A DNA stretch of 64,000 nt from Flammula alnicola. Taxonomy: Eukaryota; Basidiomycota; Agaricomycetes; Agaricales; Strophariaceae. Positions 53,817 through 64,000 of the stretch are shown piece after piece. The notes under the pieces are model-generated. The model had not been told where the DNA came from. It was given only the letters and a program-made list of their open reading frames with translations, and did no database searches. Within the stretch, counting starts at the first letter, position 1. Each line of letters opens with the position of its first letter. The translations under genes were made by a program, and so were the position numbers. The stretch spans positions 186,001 to 250,000 of the forward strand of contig JADNRV010000029.1 in assembly GCA_015499995.1 (NCBI GenBank), given 5' to 3'.

Positions 53817-55744
53817 ATGTCTCAGAGCAGGAGGCTCTCCCAATCTCTGACCGGTAGTTGGAAGGAATCAAGTTTTGTTGTTCCTCCATTCATCAACCCC
53901 GCCGATGGCGATGTGGAGGAGTGGGTGGCGACATGGAAAACAGTGTTTGCTCGAGGTGCGTACTCTCTAAATCCTATTCAGGGCCTTATCGGATGGTTGG
54001 CTGATGTTATTTGGTGCTTATAGACCTGATTGATTCTCGCATCGTGGCAGTCGATGCCGACACGAGTGTGGAAGATGCATGCGACGTAAGTCTCGTAATT
54101 ATCCTTTATTACAGCCTCTTATATGCGTTTTACTCCTTAATGCAGCTCCTATTGAAGGAGGATATTCAATGCTTAGCCGTCAGAGCTCGACAACCTAAGA
54201 CCGGAAATCCCTACCACGGATTATTCGATGTAGGACCCTATGGCTCTAGTCCATGAGTGTGCAGATACTGAGGCTCTTGTCAGTATTCCGATGTGAATGC
54301 TTTTTTGACATTGGCGGCAACGAGGCATACATTCTTACCCGACGATCTGCGCGGCAACCCGCGCGTCGACGACATTGTCGCTGCAGCGAAGGCCGGCCGT
54401 GTACCAGTGCATCTTGTCAGCAGTACGCCCTCTATTCTTATATCCTCCAGCTTATCCTGCGTTACTGATATCTTTTGCGTAGACCTCTCTGACAAAACCC
54501 GATTGAAACACTGCCTCATAATGCTACTTTGATTTCTTACTGGAGATCTTTTCGCGAGGACTCATAGAAGTCGGTATTTATTGTGCTCCGTGAATGCCAG
54601 GTTTGAAAATATACTGACGGATTATTACAGCTCTTATTCAGTCCTCTGTCAATCCCGAAGAATTTGTAGGAATGGTGTCGGACCGCAGACTTCTGTCTTG
54701 GTTCGATTCGTATGCTCGTGACACGCCATCGTTCAAGAGATATCTATCAAATCCTATTCAGTCACTGTCACTACCTTCTCTAAAACTGAATACCGCCGTT
54801 GTTGCTGCCTCATCTTCAGGCACCATCCTGGATGCCATGAAGCTCATGAGCGAGCAAGGTGTTAGTAGCGTCGCTGTCGTGGACGAGAACAGTGGTACTT
54901 TGCTGAGTGCGGTTAGCGTTACGGATATCGGAAAGGTGTGCCTCTCTTCTTTTGCGTCGATTATTTCCTGACACCAATGATGATTTAGATGGTCGTTCCT
55001 TCTCAGAGCAACCAGATTTTGGCGATGCCCCTCCACTACTTTGTTGCACAGATCAAGGTGCCAATTTTTATTTTGGATATTTTCCGCACAATCTGATATA
55101 AAGTATACTCATGTAGGAGCCAGATGGTTCCATGGATGGCGCTGATAAATATCCAGGTTAGCTTGTGTATCTCTTGTGAATACTCATTACTTACTTTCTT
55201 CCTAGTCTACTCCGTTTTTCCATCAAGCTGCTGTCATACACGATCGAAAAGCTGCTTGCTAGTGAGTTGTCCCTTATTGTTATTTTCACTTGTTAATTCA
55301 TCTTATGAAATTCAAGCCAACGCCCACCGTGTATTTGTAACGAAAGAATCTGGCCTTGCTTCGCCACTTGCCTCGCCAATCTTGTCTCCTACCTTCAAAG
55401 GGAATCTTACGGGTATCGTATCCATTGTCGATAGTGCGTCAATCTATCCTTCGTTTTCTTTTGAACGGACCTGACTCTTTATTCCGCTGGGCAGTCCTCT
55501 CCCTTTTTGCACGATCGGCGAAGTACCGAACGTAGACCCAACCCGGATGCAACGTCACCGCCGCGCATCCTCCGTGTCGTCCCAACTTTCCGACAAGGAT
55601 CTCTTCATGAGATCCAGATCGAACAGCAGGACCAGCATCCGACACAGCCCAAGCGTCATAGCTTCAAGCCCCTCTGGGTTCGCGGTTCTCGACAGTCCGC
55701 GGAATTCTGTCTCAATCCCTACCACCATCGAACCCTTACTTTGA
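53817..55744 (+). CDS. Sds23-type CBS-domain protein
   Basis: Cytoplasmic/nuclear protein with tandem CBS modules; the fission yeast homolog Sds23 acts in cell-cycle and nutrient response as a phosphatase (PP2A/PP6) modulator. It starts MSQSRRLSQSLTGSWKESSF (53817). Features: FARDLIDSRIVAVDADTSVE (CBS1), DIQCLAVRARQPKTG, SDVNAFLTLAATRHTFLPDD, VSNLSDKNPIETLPHNATLI (CBS2), NPEEFVGMVSDRRLLSWFDS, TILDAMKLMSEQGVSSVAVV (CBS3), VSVTDIGKMVVPSQSNQILA and LHYFVAQIKEPDGSMDGADK, then SYTIEKLLATNAHRVFV (CBS4). A Ser-rich tail after DPTRMQRHRRASSVSSQLSD ends IPTTIEPLL. Five single-base losses are needed to keep these blocks in frame: 54494-54497, ~54537, ~54560, ~55229 and ~55524. Such a conserved gene with only homopolymer losses points to sequence error. 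About nine introns. Confidence 0.82.
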
Positions 55745-56241
55745 ACCGATCGACGAGTAGGAGAAGTGTGAATATCAAGAAGGATTCGATCGGATGAAAT
55801 CTGACAGCATTTAAGCAAGCCGTTTCTATTAGATTGTAGTATTATCGTTTTGTAACTACCGATGTATCGTCTTACAGTTGGAAGTCCTTATGTAGTATAT
55901 AATGCAGACACTCACTCATACTCACTGCACTGTATTACTTTTCCCAAAAATGTCCCCGTCCAATCTTCCAGGTATTTCCGAGGGAAATGGAGGGAAAGAA
56001 CTAGGACGTCAAAGGTCAAAGATATTTTCAGTCACTCCCATTGGTTAATGTCATGGACTATTAATGCCTCCGGCCGACGGTAAAAATTTGACGGCCGATC
56101 GTCCGATACACGCATATATAATTACTCTTGACAATGACCACTCAATATTCAATAATCACAATTCCTTGAGTCCTGACTCTTTCTCGCTTCGACTAAGCCA
56201 CAGAGGACTCCTCAGGTTTCCGTACTCATTGACTGAGGAAC
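55745..56241. other. Intergenic between SDS23-type gene and cystathionine gamma-synthase
   Basis: About 500 bp holding the 3' end of the CBS gene and the promoter of the next gene. A near-palindrome CCGACGGTAAAAATTTGACGGCC at about 56075-56098 is the only visible structure. Confidence 0.45.
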
Positions 56242-58337
56242 ATGGGAGAAAAGAGCCAGGCTCTGGGGCTTTCAGTGCCCCCTCATACCCCGCATGCGAT
56301 TTCAGTTTCTTTACCCACATGGCGCGATAATGTTGGCTATGAGGCAGGCGATAAAAGAGTCGTGGACAGCATGGTATCAGGGTACCCAAGGTTCTTCATA
56401 CATCTTAGCATTCAAAAAGTGAGTCTACAACTATTCTTTACATTCTGATCAGCGATTTATCCTTTTTTTGCTCTGTGAACCTTTAGCTTGCCGTGGTCTG
56501 CGAACGGAAATACAACCTCGGGGACGAGAGATGTATGCTCTTTCCGACAAAGAAGATTGCAGAGGGCTGCCGATCTTTCATACAACAAAGATCAGCCGTG
56601 CTTGGGTCTCCAGTCAACGCACGACTGGTACATCTCCTCATCTGCCCCGAAGACAAACAGAACGATGGCATTCCTGGTCTGGAAATCTCAGGGAATCCTG
56701 GGTCCTGCGCCAACCTCCACATTGTGTTGTTCCCGGCGGGTTCTTTCCCTATCGCAAAAGAATTTTGGCAACATACCGGCTTGGGTATCTCGAGCCGTCT
56801 CGCGGAGAGATGTCTTTCTTTGCTGCCGGACGATGCAACGAGCGTTCAGCGACCCACCAGCCAGCTTCAGGTCGAATTCCTGCAAAAGGACATAACCGAT
56901 ACTACTCTGCTATCAAGAGCCCGCCTCTGTCGCCCACGCTCCCAGCTACAATATCCCGTGCAGCTTCGACCACAGAGGAGTTAAATCCTGATTCAGTGTA
57001 TCTCGAGGAACGTTACGGACGGAATCTTCCCCTCGACGCCGCCTCTTTCGCCAAACGCACACTCCGATCCAGAGTCGCTGGTGTTTTGATCCGGGATAAT
57101 GTCAACGAATGCCACACTGAACCATGTTTGGGAAAGGAGCTGGTCGTCGGGCCTAGTGTTCGAGGTATCACCAGCGTAGCTGCTGATGACGTGTACCTTT
57201 TCCCAACTGGCATGTCTGCCATTTGGAATGCGCACAACATAGCTCTTGCCGTTCGACCTCCTGCGAAAAGCGTATGTTTCGGGTACGTTTTTCAAGTTTA
57301 TCGTGCACCGAATTCTGCATTAACAGCGCATGTATCCAGGTTTCCGTACACTGACACTCTCAAGATCCTCCAAAAGTGGGGTCCTGGCTGCCATTTCCTT
57401 GGGTTTGGCGTCGATAGCGACATCGACGAGCTCGAGAAGATACTAGAGGCGGAAGTCAAACGCGATCCCACTACACCTCCTGTTCTTGCCCTTTTCACTG
57501 AGTTTCCTTCAAACCCCCTTCTGCGGTCGGCCAATCTACCTCGACTTCGTGCCCTGGCAGATAAATATGATTTCCTCATCGTGGTCGATGAGACGATTGG
57601 AAACTTTGTGAACGTCAAGGTCCTGCCATACGCCGATATCGTAGTCAGCAGCTTGACCAAGGTATTCAGCGGAGCATCCAATGTCATGGGTGGCAGGTGC
57701 GTTGCTAATGCACGAGGAGCTATATCTTGCTTATTCGCTTTTTTGTAGCCTTACACTCAACCCTCAAGGACGGCATTATTCCGCCCTGAAAGACTATCTC
57801 AAAGACAACTTCGAAGATGTCTATTTCGACGAAGACGCGATCTACATGGAACGAAACTCTCGCGATTTCAAACGTCGCGTACGTGTCATTGATGCCAACG
57901 CCGAAGCCGTCTGCGACTTCCTCCGGTCCAAGTCGATCGCTGGCGGCGCACCCGCCCCTGCGATCAAGGAGGTCTTCTATCCCAAGTACATCACCCGCGA
58001 GAATTACGACAAGTGTCGCATACAGAGCGTTGACTCGGAGGATGGAAAGACTGGCGGCTTTGGCGGACTCTTCTCGTTGACGTTCACGTCGATCGCTGCC
58101 TCCAAGGCCTTCTTCGATGCTTTGCCATGCTATAAGGGCCCAAGTCTCGGCACGAACTTCACTCTCGCGTGTCCGTTCACTATTCTTGCGCATTTCGGGG
58201 AGTTGGATTGGGCGGCTCAGTATGGCGTCGAGGAAGGGCTGGTGAGGATCAGTGTTGGGATGGAAGATTCTCAGGTTCTCCTTCGTTCTTTCCAGATAGC
58301 ATTGAACGCAGCCGAGGCAACACTGGCGACAACATAG
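56242..58337 (+). CDS. str2: Cystathionine gamma-synthase (fungal Str2 type)
   Basis: PLP enzyme of transsulfuration joining an activated homoserine with cysteine to give cystathionine; cytosolic. It starts MGEKSQALGLSVPPHTPHAI (56242), with the fungal N-terminal extension AISVSLPTWRDNVGYEAGDK, RVVDSMVSGYPRFFIHLSIQ. After an intron comes KLAVVCERKYNLGDERCMLF and a long divergent domain. The catalytic part has LNPDSVYLEERYGRNLPLDA, LFPTGMSAIWNAHNIAL, TEFPSNPLLRSANLPRLRAL, KYDFLIVVDETIGNF (Asp holding the PLP ring nitrogen), and ADIVVSSLTKVFSGASNVMG with the PLP-binding Lys in SLTK. It ends GLVRISVGMEDSQVLL and AEATLATT. One A is missing at about 56915 (LLS/KSPPLSPTLPATISRA); without it the first and second halves lie in different frames. 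Three introns were seen. Confidence 0.88.
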
Positions 58338-58424
58338 ACCATGCACAATAATACGTGGCTCGTGCTCTCATCAGCATTTCTTTTCTGTTCTCAGCATCAT
58401 CATCACTTCGTCATTTTGCTTTGA

Positions 58425-58585
58425 TTCATCCTCCAACAGGACTATCACATGTACATGTATCTAAACCTTGTATCCAACTACAACACCGCAATCTGTTACT
58501 GTCAGTTCCTTTCGCTTTCATCTTCCAACAAGACTATCGCAGTACACGTACCTCAACCTTGTATCCAACTACAACCCCACAATCT
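58425..58585 (+). repeat. Imperfect 92-bp tandem repeat (two copies)
   Basis: Copy 1 (58425-58494) and copy 2 (58517-58585) share TTCATC(C/T)TCCAACA(G/A)GACTATC and CCTTGTATCCAACTACAAC(A/C)CC(G/A)CAATCT. They lie in the 3' flank of cystathionine gamma-synthase, probably in its 3' UTR. No coding sense is visible. Confidence 0.8.
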
Positions 58586-58639
58586 AGTATACAGACATTG
58601 TTAGCCATACTTTGTTTTGTCTGATATTCTTCCTTGTCC

Positions 58640-61293
58640 ATCCACAGATCTAGAGAACAAAAATAGGAAATCTGTTAGGAATCTTTGAGCGGCTGTTCAA
58701 CAGGATTATGAAAATTGTGAATCTGTAAAACCCCCCTCGTATGCCCAGACACAGCCTTAAAACGTGGAAGACGCAGTAGTCTGCCACCTATGCTGGAACA
58801 CAACGAACATGATCAGACGCACCCGCATTCCAGGTGAGCATATCGCAGCCCACTGTAACACGAGAGAGAGGTTCTAGGATATTTGAACCCAGAACCAAAC
58901 CCCGGGCCAACACTGAAATGACAGGTTGTCGGAACTCTTTGCGATATACGCAAAGGGTGCCATCATCATAATGCATGTTGGTTGTATCGCAGCCCTGACA
59001 GTGGGTACTACAGTATTGCATAACTCTAGACACGCATCATAAACTCTGCGAGTCTATTGGCAGGTATCCCTACAACTGTAGAGGCACAGCGGGGGAGTGT
59101 CGAAACACAGGTGGCACCGATAGGGGATTATACAGACGCCTTCGAAAACGGATGATAGGAGCGAGGCAGAGAGGGTAAACGAACTCGAATATTCCTGAAG
59201 AGCGAAGGTCAGTGAAAGTAGACATAAAATATTGGACAATATTTACCAGCGCCCTAGTTTATTGAATGCCTTGTCGAATAGCTGAAGACCTGCAAGTAGA
59301 GTAGGAAAATATGAACACATGCATAAGATGCTGAAATTAAAGTAAAAAATGCAGATGGATACCCCCCTCGTGTACCGAACTCACAGCATTTCTTTCGCAA
59401 GTCCAAAGTATGAGAAAGCATTCACATCATGAGCCACAACTAACGCTGGCTAGCCCGTCGAGTTTCTGGAAGGCGTATACAGCCCACTCCAGCGCGAGGA
59501 GATTAACCCTCCAGCTGAACACAAAGACACAACTTTGTTCTGGGACATTATCTCTTGTTATAACCCATGTGCATGAATACCGGATAGAAGTGTGGTATCG
59601 CGAAAGGCAACTGCGAACATCTTTACCGCTGGTAATCATTGATACAGCGGCAAGCGTCGAAACGCATATGGCACCGATAGGGGTTTGAAAGCGTTTTACG
59701 AAGTGAATGAGAGACAGCATGGACTCACAGGCTTGTCTTATGGATAGCGTTGTTCCCGCGGCATTGGTTCCTGCAAAATTGCAAAGCCTGATGAGCAACG
59801 GAAAATGGGAAAAAAGAAAATCTAAGGAGACAAGAAAGAAAAAAAGAAAGTCATCATATTGCTGCATTTGGGGGAGCCGATATGTTCTGTGAAAACCCCC
59901 TCGTATGCTCAACCATAAACATCCGCGACCAGTCAGCGAAGCTAAGCTGCGACACATGTCAGCCTGCCTTGAAGCAGACTCACCGCATCCATGGAGGATC
60001 GATAATGAGATTCAAACGAAAAACACCTCGCCCTGCAGGGACATTCAATGAGCCTGTCCGGAGAGGCTGTCACGACCACCTCCTCTCCTCTATATACATA
60101 TACCACAGCAACTGAAAGTTTACTTTGCGACGCAAAATAAACCCAGGCGTAAGCGAAGGTGTCTTCAGAGGTGGGAGCGACACGGTGTCAAAGCCATTTA
60201 GAGATTAGAGAACTAGATTGGAATTGTTCACAAGTCTGGTCCACGCCCACGAGATAACGCATAAGCACCGATAAGGGTGATCAAGTAGGCAAAAGCAGCT
60301 AAATGCAGGGTACAACTGGGAGTCGAATGATAAAAGTTGGCACTCACTGCTTGATTCGTCGCCTGCGTAAGCGAGTTATTGATTCTCGAAAATTAAAGAC
60401 AGGACCTAGGTAGGTAGAAATCAGCATGCATATAGTGTCAGCTTGCGAGAATATCACTCTAGGATATCGCTGAGATATCAGCACATAGCAAGAATAATAG
60501 CGATAGACCTTGACATTAAGTAACAAGCTGGATAAGCCCACTGCTGTGATTGAATCGTCGCAGTGCAATAGGAGCCATTGAAGAACGCGGGAAATTCAAA
60601 CGTGGAGAGAAATATTGGAATGTAGACGCGAAGAAAGGCATACTGTACTAAATCAATCAATTCGCGGTCACAGGTCACAGCCTACCCAATTGACGAAAGG
60701 TCACAGAGTCACAGCAAAAATCCCAAAATCGAACAGTCATTCTGGCATCAAAAAGCTTACAAATCCATCAAAATCGTCCAAATATAGTAATTGACGAATT
60801 CAAAATTTCGTCAGTGGTCACAGTCACACCTACTGACGAATGATGATTAGTACAGTACGCACATCGAAGTCATGGACGTTGCTACTTGTGCTGGCAGTGG
60901 CTCCTGCTGACGCGTCGGAGAGCATGAGGATGGAGATATACGTGGAGAATCTAACTAGCTCTTCGTTCGATATACAACGCGTACGAGCCCACGACCGTTC
61001 GGAGTGTTGAAGACATGAGAGGAAGAAGAAAGAACATTTGAACGCTTAAAATGGCAATAACTCTTTTCAATCTCAGCTTGAATTTAGTGCCTCGTGTCAC
61101 AGAATCTTACGTGCCGCCCGTGACACTGACAAGCACGGGCCGTCCAGCCGGGGCGACCAGCTGGCACCTAAAAAATAAAAGGATACGACGGCTCTCTGAT
61201 GCTGAAAAAAATATATGTATATATTAGGATAGTTTAAGTGACATCCAAAAGGCAAGCCGAGGATTTCTGGAAGGAGTATGGAGAAACGGTATG
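58640..61293. other. Gene-poor 2.7 kb with diverged repeat array
   Basis: No gene is firmly supported. Two short motifs alternate across 58.7-60.3 kb: A = CCCCCTCGTATGC (58732-58744, a variant at 59363-59375, and 59895-59907) and B = TGGCACCGATAGGGG (59112-59126, 59669-59683, and a weaker AGCACCGATAAGGG at 60264-60277). On the - strand B lies before A in each unit, and A sits beside splice-like TTTTACAG or TTTTCACAG. The stretch 60664-60842 holds repeated GGTCACAG and TGACGAA. At 60200-60420 (-) a small spliced open piece ends AFAYLITLIGAYALSRGRGP and could be a tiny membrane protein. Confidence 0.45.
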
Positions 61294-63155
61294 TTACTTC
61301 CTGAGATTGATCAACTTCCTTCCTCTCGCCCGCTCGAGGTCACTCTTACCCCTCACTCCTCCACCCTTGCTCAACTTCTTTCCTTTGCCTCCAATACCAT
61401 CACCCATGCCCGTTGGTGCATGACCAGCATGGAGCATCCTAAAGGCCGCCTTGATAACATTCAACCTGTTCCTGCTCCCCCAAACCTTCGCACTGATGTC
61501 CTTCATCCCGGCAGCTCGCAAAATTTGATGTAGAAATGGATTGCAGCGTAGCCCGAAACCGACAGGACGCGGGCGGAGAATGAGCTGCGTAGCTCCTAGC
61601 TTGGTTGACATTTCTGTCCAAATCGTGCGCTTCTCGAAACGTTCGACCCAATCCATGTTCTTCACCGCTGCGAGGCGGGCTGCCTTCAGGGCCACGGCGC
61701 CGTTGGAGTGCTTGCCCTCGCCATATCCAACAAGCCCGTTTCCGTCTCCGACAAGCACCATGAACGCGACCCTGCGGATTTTGCCCTTTCCTGTCTGCTG
61801 CACGACGGAGCGGCGCATGAGGATGGACTGATGCAGGTCGTGGTAGTACTTGGCTTGCACCGGAAGCGCCTTGAGCATGTCATCGGCGCCTTCCGACTCG
61901 GCATCGCCATCCAACTCGTCGTCTTCCAAGAGGTCATCCTCGGTGCCTTCTGCGTAGTCATGGAACACAGAACGGTGATTTCGCACAACAACGCGGTTGT
62001 TGAACGGAAGAGCTTGGGTGGCAGGAAATTCAAGGACATCGCGTGGGTCAAGGAGGGAGTCAGACTGCATTAGGTCAGGATACGGTGTGATAGCGTGTGG
62101 AGGTTCTAGATAGATGCTCAGCAGGACATTCGCTCACACGCAATTCTTGGACGTACTTGAATCGTCTTTTATCTTCCATTGCTCTGTCTTTACGCATTCG
62201 AGACCCTGTTCGACAACCCTCGGATTAATGAGAGCGACACATGCGTCGGCTTTTGGTGCATCGACGCTGGGGGCCTTGAGTTCCGCACCATGGCGCAACA
62301 AGAAGGTAAGAATCGGCACGACGGCTTGCAAGTCCTTGTCCTTGTTTTCCTCGTACAAAAGCCATAACCGCTCGAAATCTTCCATTTCGTTCATTGACAG
62401 GCTGCCCAGCACGTCCAGGGTGGTAGGTGTTTCCAACAGAGCACAGACATAATCGTATTGGGTACCACCTAGGAATTGTTGGTGTGAACACTGAAATCCG
62501 ATCAACAACCTGAAAACTTGCCTCGAGCTTCCACTGCTTCTTTCGCCTCCTTCGAGAACCATGTCGGAAAATACTCGTTGGGATCAAAACTATTCATGTA
62601 TGCCGATGTATAACTCTCTTCCTCTTCAAGACTTAGATCCTCAAACGGCGATGTATCTGCAGGAGAATGAATGAATGAATGAATGAAGGCCAAGGACAAC
62701 GCAGGTCCTCTGCGACGTACCTTCCACAAAGTTCGCTGGATCAATGAATGAAACTGGTTCTGGTTCTGAACGAAAATGAGCCCATATTTCGGAAGACATG
62801 TACATCCGACGCGCACCTTCGACCTGTTGTGTACCTTCTAACTGTTGTGCTGGATTTGAGGGTTGGCTCGGAGACCCCGACGCAGCTATCTAGAATGAGC
62901 ACAACCGACAATAAGAGCTTCTTCAAGCATACCTCCGAATGCTTTTGGTAGTACCTCCTCGCCCTCATCTTCCTCCAAACCAAAAAACTGTGCATCCACC
63001 GCTGCCATTTTTTTCCGTTTGTTCACCGTACTTGTGGCACCAAACTTCTGACATGTCGTGGTAGCAAAAGCCCTATTGAGGTTCCTGCTACATGCTGCAG
63101 ATCCCTTCACGCGAACTGCGCGCGAAATTGGGCGTAGCAACAGCAGCCTGTTCAT
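61294..63155 (-). CDS. Mitochondrial small ribosomal subunit protein uS5m
   Basis: Component of the mitochondrial 28S/37S subunit near the mRNA entry site. It starts MNRLLLLRPISRAVRVKGSA (63155); the Arg/Leu/Ser-rich, acid-free start is a mitochondrial targeting sequence running to about RAFATTT. A long N-terminal part follows (ARRMYMSSEIWAHFRSEPEP, FEDLSLEEEESYTSAYMNSF, SMNEMEDFERLWLLYEENKD), with introns. The S5 N-terminal domain is VQQTGKGKIRRVAFMVLVGD to GNGLVGYGEGKHSNGAVALK; the S5 C-terminal domain is QLILRPRPVGFGLRCNPFLH, ILRAAGMKDISAKVWGSRNR. It ends RARGRKLINLRK-TAG/TAA (61294). One intron at 62469-62521 begins with GC (GCAAGT...CCTAG). No frame break was seen. It is divergent from the PITH gene, with starts 184 bp apart. 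Confidence 0.9.
62665..62687. repeat. (GAAT)5-6 microsatellite in a uS5m intron
   Basis: Five GAAT units and a partial one stand in the intron between the VSFIDPANFVE and TSPFEDLSLEEEE exons. As an intronic tetranucleotide repeat it is likely length-variable between strains. Confidence 0.9.
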
Positions 63156-63338
63156 GGAGGTGCAGGGGAGGTCAAGAAATTTGTGACCAGGTCGGGATCA
63201 GACGCAGTGGGCGTTACCCAAAACGGCGAGGGAAAATCGGCTAAAAAGGAAATTACGCGTCTTATGTGGTGACCCCGGTTCAATCCTCACCGCGGTCCTT
63301 GACTTATACCCTGTCTTTCTACCACATACCACATCTAA
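63156..63338. promoter_or_regulatory. Bidirectional promoter between uS5m and PITH genes
   Basis: The 183 bp between two divergent start codons must serve both genes. It contains AAAACGGCGAGGGAAAATCG and no obvious TATA box. The compact spacing is typical of housekeeping gene pairs. No specific factor site is identified. Confidence 0.5.
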
Positions 63339-64000
63339 TGGCCTCTAATAATTCGGATTCTGCGCACAATTCTCTGGCGGCGGACTTGGGCGGGACGGAT
63401 CTGTCCAACTTATACCGGGTCATCGATAAACACAAGTGAGCGCCCAAGTTCAGGGAGTGTTCGCAAGCTCATCTCGTCTCGAGTCAAGCGTTTATGGCCT
63501 CAATTTAACAGTGCCAGAAGATGCGAGGGAAGTCATTAAGCCTTGGGACGAAAGAGAAGATAACACGAAATACGTCGATTCTAATGTCGATGATCAGGTG
63601 GGCATTACATCGGCTGACTCTCTTCACGCTGAAGATTGACCATCTTCCACGGATTGAAGCTTATCCTCCATATTCCGTTCATGGAGAACGTGCGAATTAA
63701 GTCTATTCTCTTGAAACTAGGTGAGGTGGTCGCTAGGCACTATATCAGAGACCTAACTCGACGGCTTGCAGGCAGGGGAGAAGTGACCCCGCGTCACATC
63801 CGAATCTATGCCAATCGCTCGACTATCGTCGACTTTGCAGAGGCAGAGACGACGAAACCTCACCTTAACATCAGCCTCCTGGAAGGCGAGACCGGAGTAG
63901 TTGAATATCCACTGAGAGTGGCCTCGTTTGCGAGTGTTCATTCACTGTCGTTATTCTTTGTAAGCATCCTTGAGTCCTCTTCTGTAGCGCTTCAAGTCCT
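63339..64000 (+). CDS. PITH-domain protein (PITHD1-like), 5' part
   Basis: Runs off the right edge. It starts MASNNSDSAHNSLAADLGGT (63339), then LSNLYRVIDKH. Introns: GTGAGC...GTCAAG after KH(N); GTGGGC...TTGAAG after VDDQ; GTGAGG...TTGCAG after LLKLG. The PITH domain reads VYGLNLTVPEDAREVIKPWD, NTKYVDSNVDDQLILHIPFM, ENVRIKSILLKLGRGEVTPR, HIRIYANRSTIVDFAEAE, LNISLLEGETGVVEYPLRVA, SFASVHSLSLFF. PITH (PF06201) occurs alone, as here, or at the C-terminus of thioredoxin-like proteins, and binds proteasome components in the thioredoxin fusion. This protein has no thioredoxin domain at its N-terminus. Precise role unknown; the domain call is firm. Confidence 0.9.

Noticed and set aside
56468..57748. 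426-codon + frame read as one exon
   Set aside because: Its first ~150 codons run in the wrong frame over the N-terminal half of cystathionine gamma-synthase; only the part from about 56915 is real. The true N-terminal half lies in the frame beginning near 56476.
57720..58346. 208-codon - frame
   Set aside because: Complement of the last CGS exon; the + strand encodes conserved family sequence.
59054..59957. Possible hydrophobin genes in the 59-60 kb array
   Set aside because: Secreted-like, Cys-containing pieces were noticed, but the eight-Cys pattern with paired CC is absent.
63260..63310. T-arm-like CCGGTTCAATCCTCACCGCGG
   Set aside because: No D-arm or anticodon arm can be found at the right distance on either strand, so it is not a tRNA.

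Overview
This window is nuclear DNA of a filamentous basidiomycete, most likely an Agaricomycete (mushroom-forming fungus). Nearly every gene is split by many short introns of about 48-65 bases with GT...AG ends. The two tRNA genes have introns after position 37. Several products belong to lineages common in Agaricomycetes: a multi-span membrane protein family, the F-box family, an HNH protein and an Ala-rich secreted protein. All calls were made by reading translations by eye, so exon ends are my reading and not computed alignments.

Layout. 1-0.76 kb: end of a lysine-rich protein. 2.3-4.7 kb (-): NCS1 (uracil/allantoin type) permease, with a cluster of GATAAG sites upstream. 6.1-8.4 kb (-): poorly resolved Ser-rich gene or genes. 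8.85-10.36 kb: tandem duplication of a ~755-bp unit. 12.3-15.7 kb (-): 6-phosphofructo-2-kinase, then an ALY/REF-type mRNA export factor. 16.6-18.8 kb (+): MFS transporter. 19.8-21.6 kb: tRNA-Thr, a small coiled-coil membrane protein and tRNA-Lys. 21.8-26.5 kb (-): adjacent cytochrome P450 and FAD monooxygenase genes. 28.7-35.9 kb (-): two paralogous multi-span membrane proteins. 38.0-39.9 kb (-): HNH protein and a membrane-protein remnant. 40.6-43.1 kb (-): glucosamine-6-phosphate synthase (GFAT). 44.6-45.9 kb (-): Ala-rich secreted protein. 50.0-50.9 kb (+): F-box protein. 52.1-53.3 kb (-): class 3 lipase. 53.8-55.7 kb (+): Sds23-type CBS protein. 56.2-58.3 kb (+): cystathionine gamma-synthase. 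58.4-60.8 kb: repeat-rich, gene-poor stretch. 61.3-64 kb: mitochondrial ribosomal protein uS5m (-) and a PITH-domain protein (+) in divergent orientation.

Most of this is core metabolism and housekeeping: fructose-2,6-bisphosphate control, the hexosamine route to chitin, transsulfuration, translation and mRNA export. Small accessory patches (P450 plus FAD monooxygenase, membrane-protein paralogs, repeats) lie between them. I found no convincing new defence or mobile system.

The strongest unexpected signal concerns the sequence itself. About nine genes, one of them a tRNA, need one or more single bases added to a short homopolymer to restore a conserved frame or fold. All are one-base losses and none is a gain. 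This suggests homopolymer contraction in the assembly, with gene decay as the less likely alternative. Other points worth a look are a PFK-2 whose phosphatase histidine is replaced by serine, four copies of TATCTGATAAG between 46.28 and 47.19 kb, and an alternating A-B-A-B-A-B motif array at 58.7-60.3 kb.
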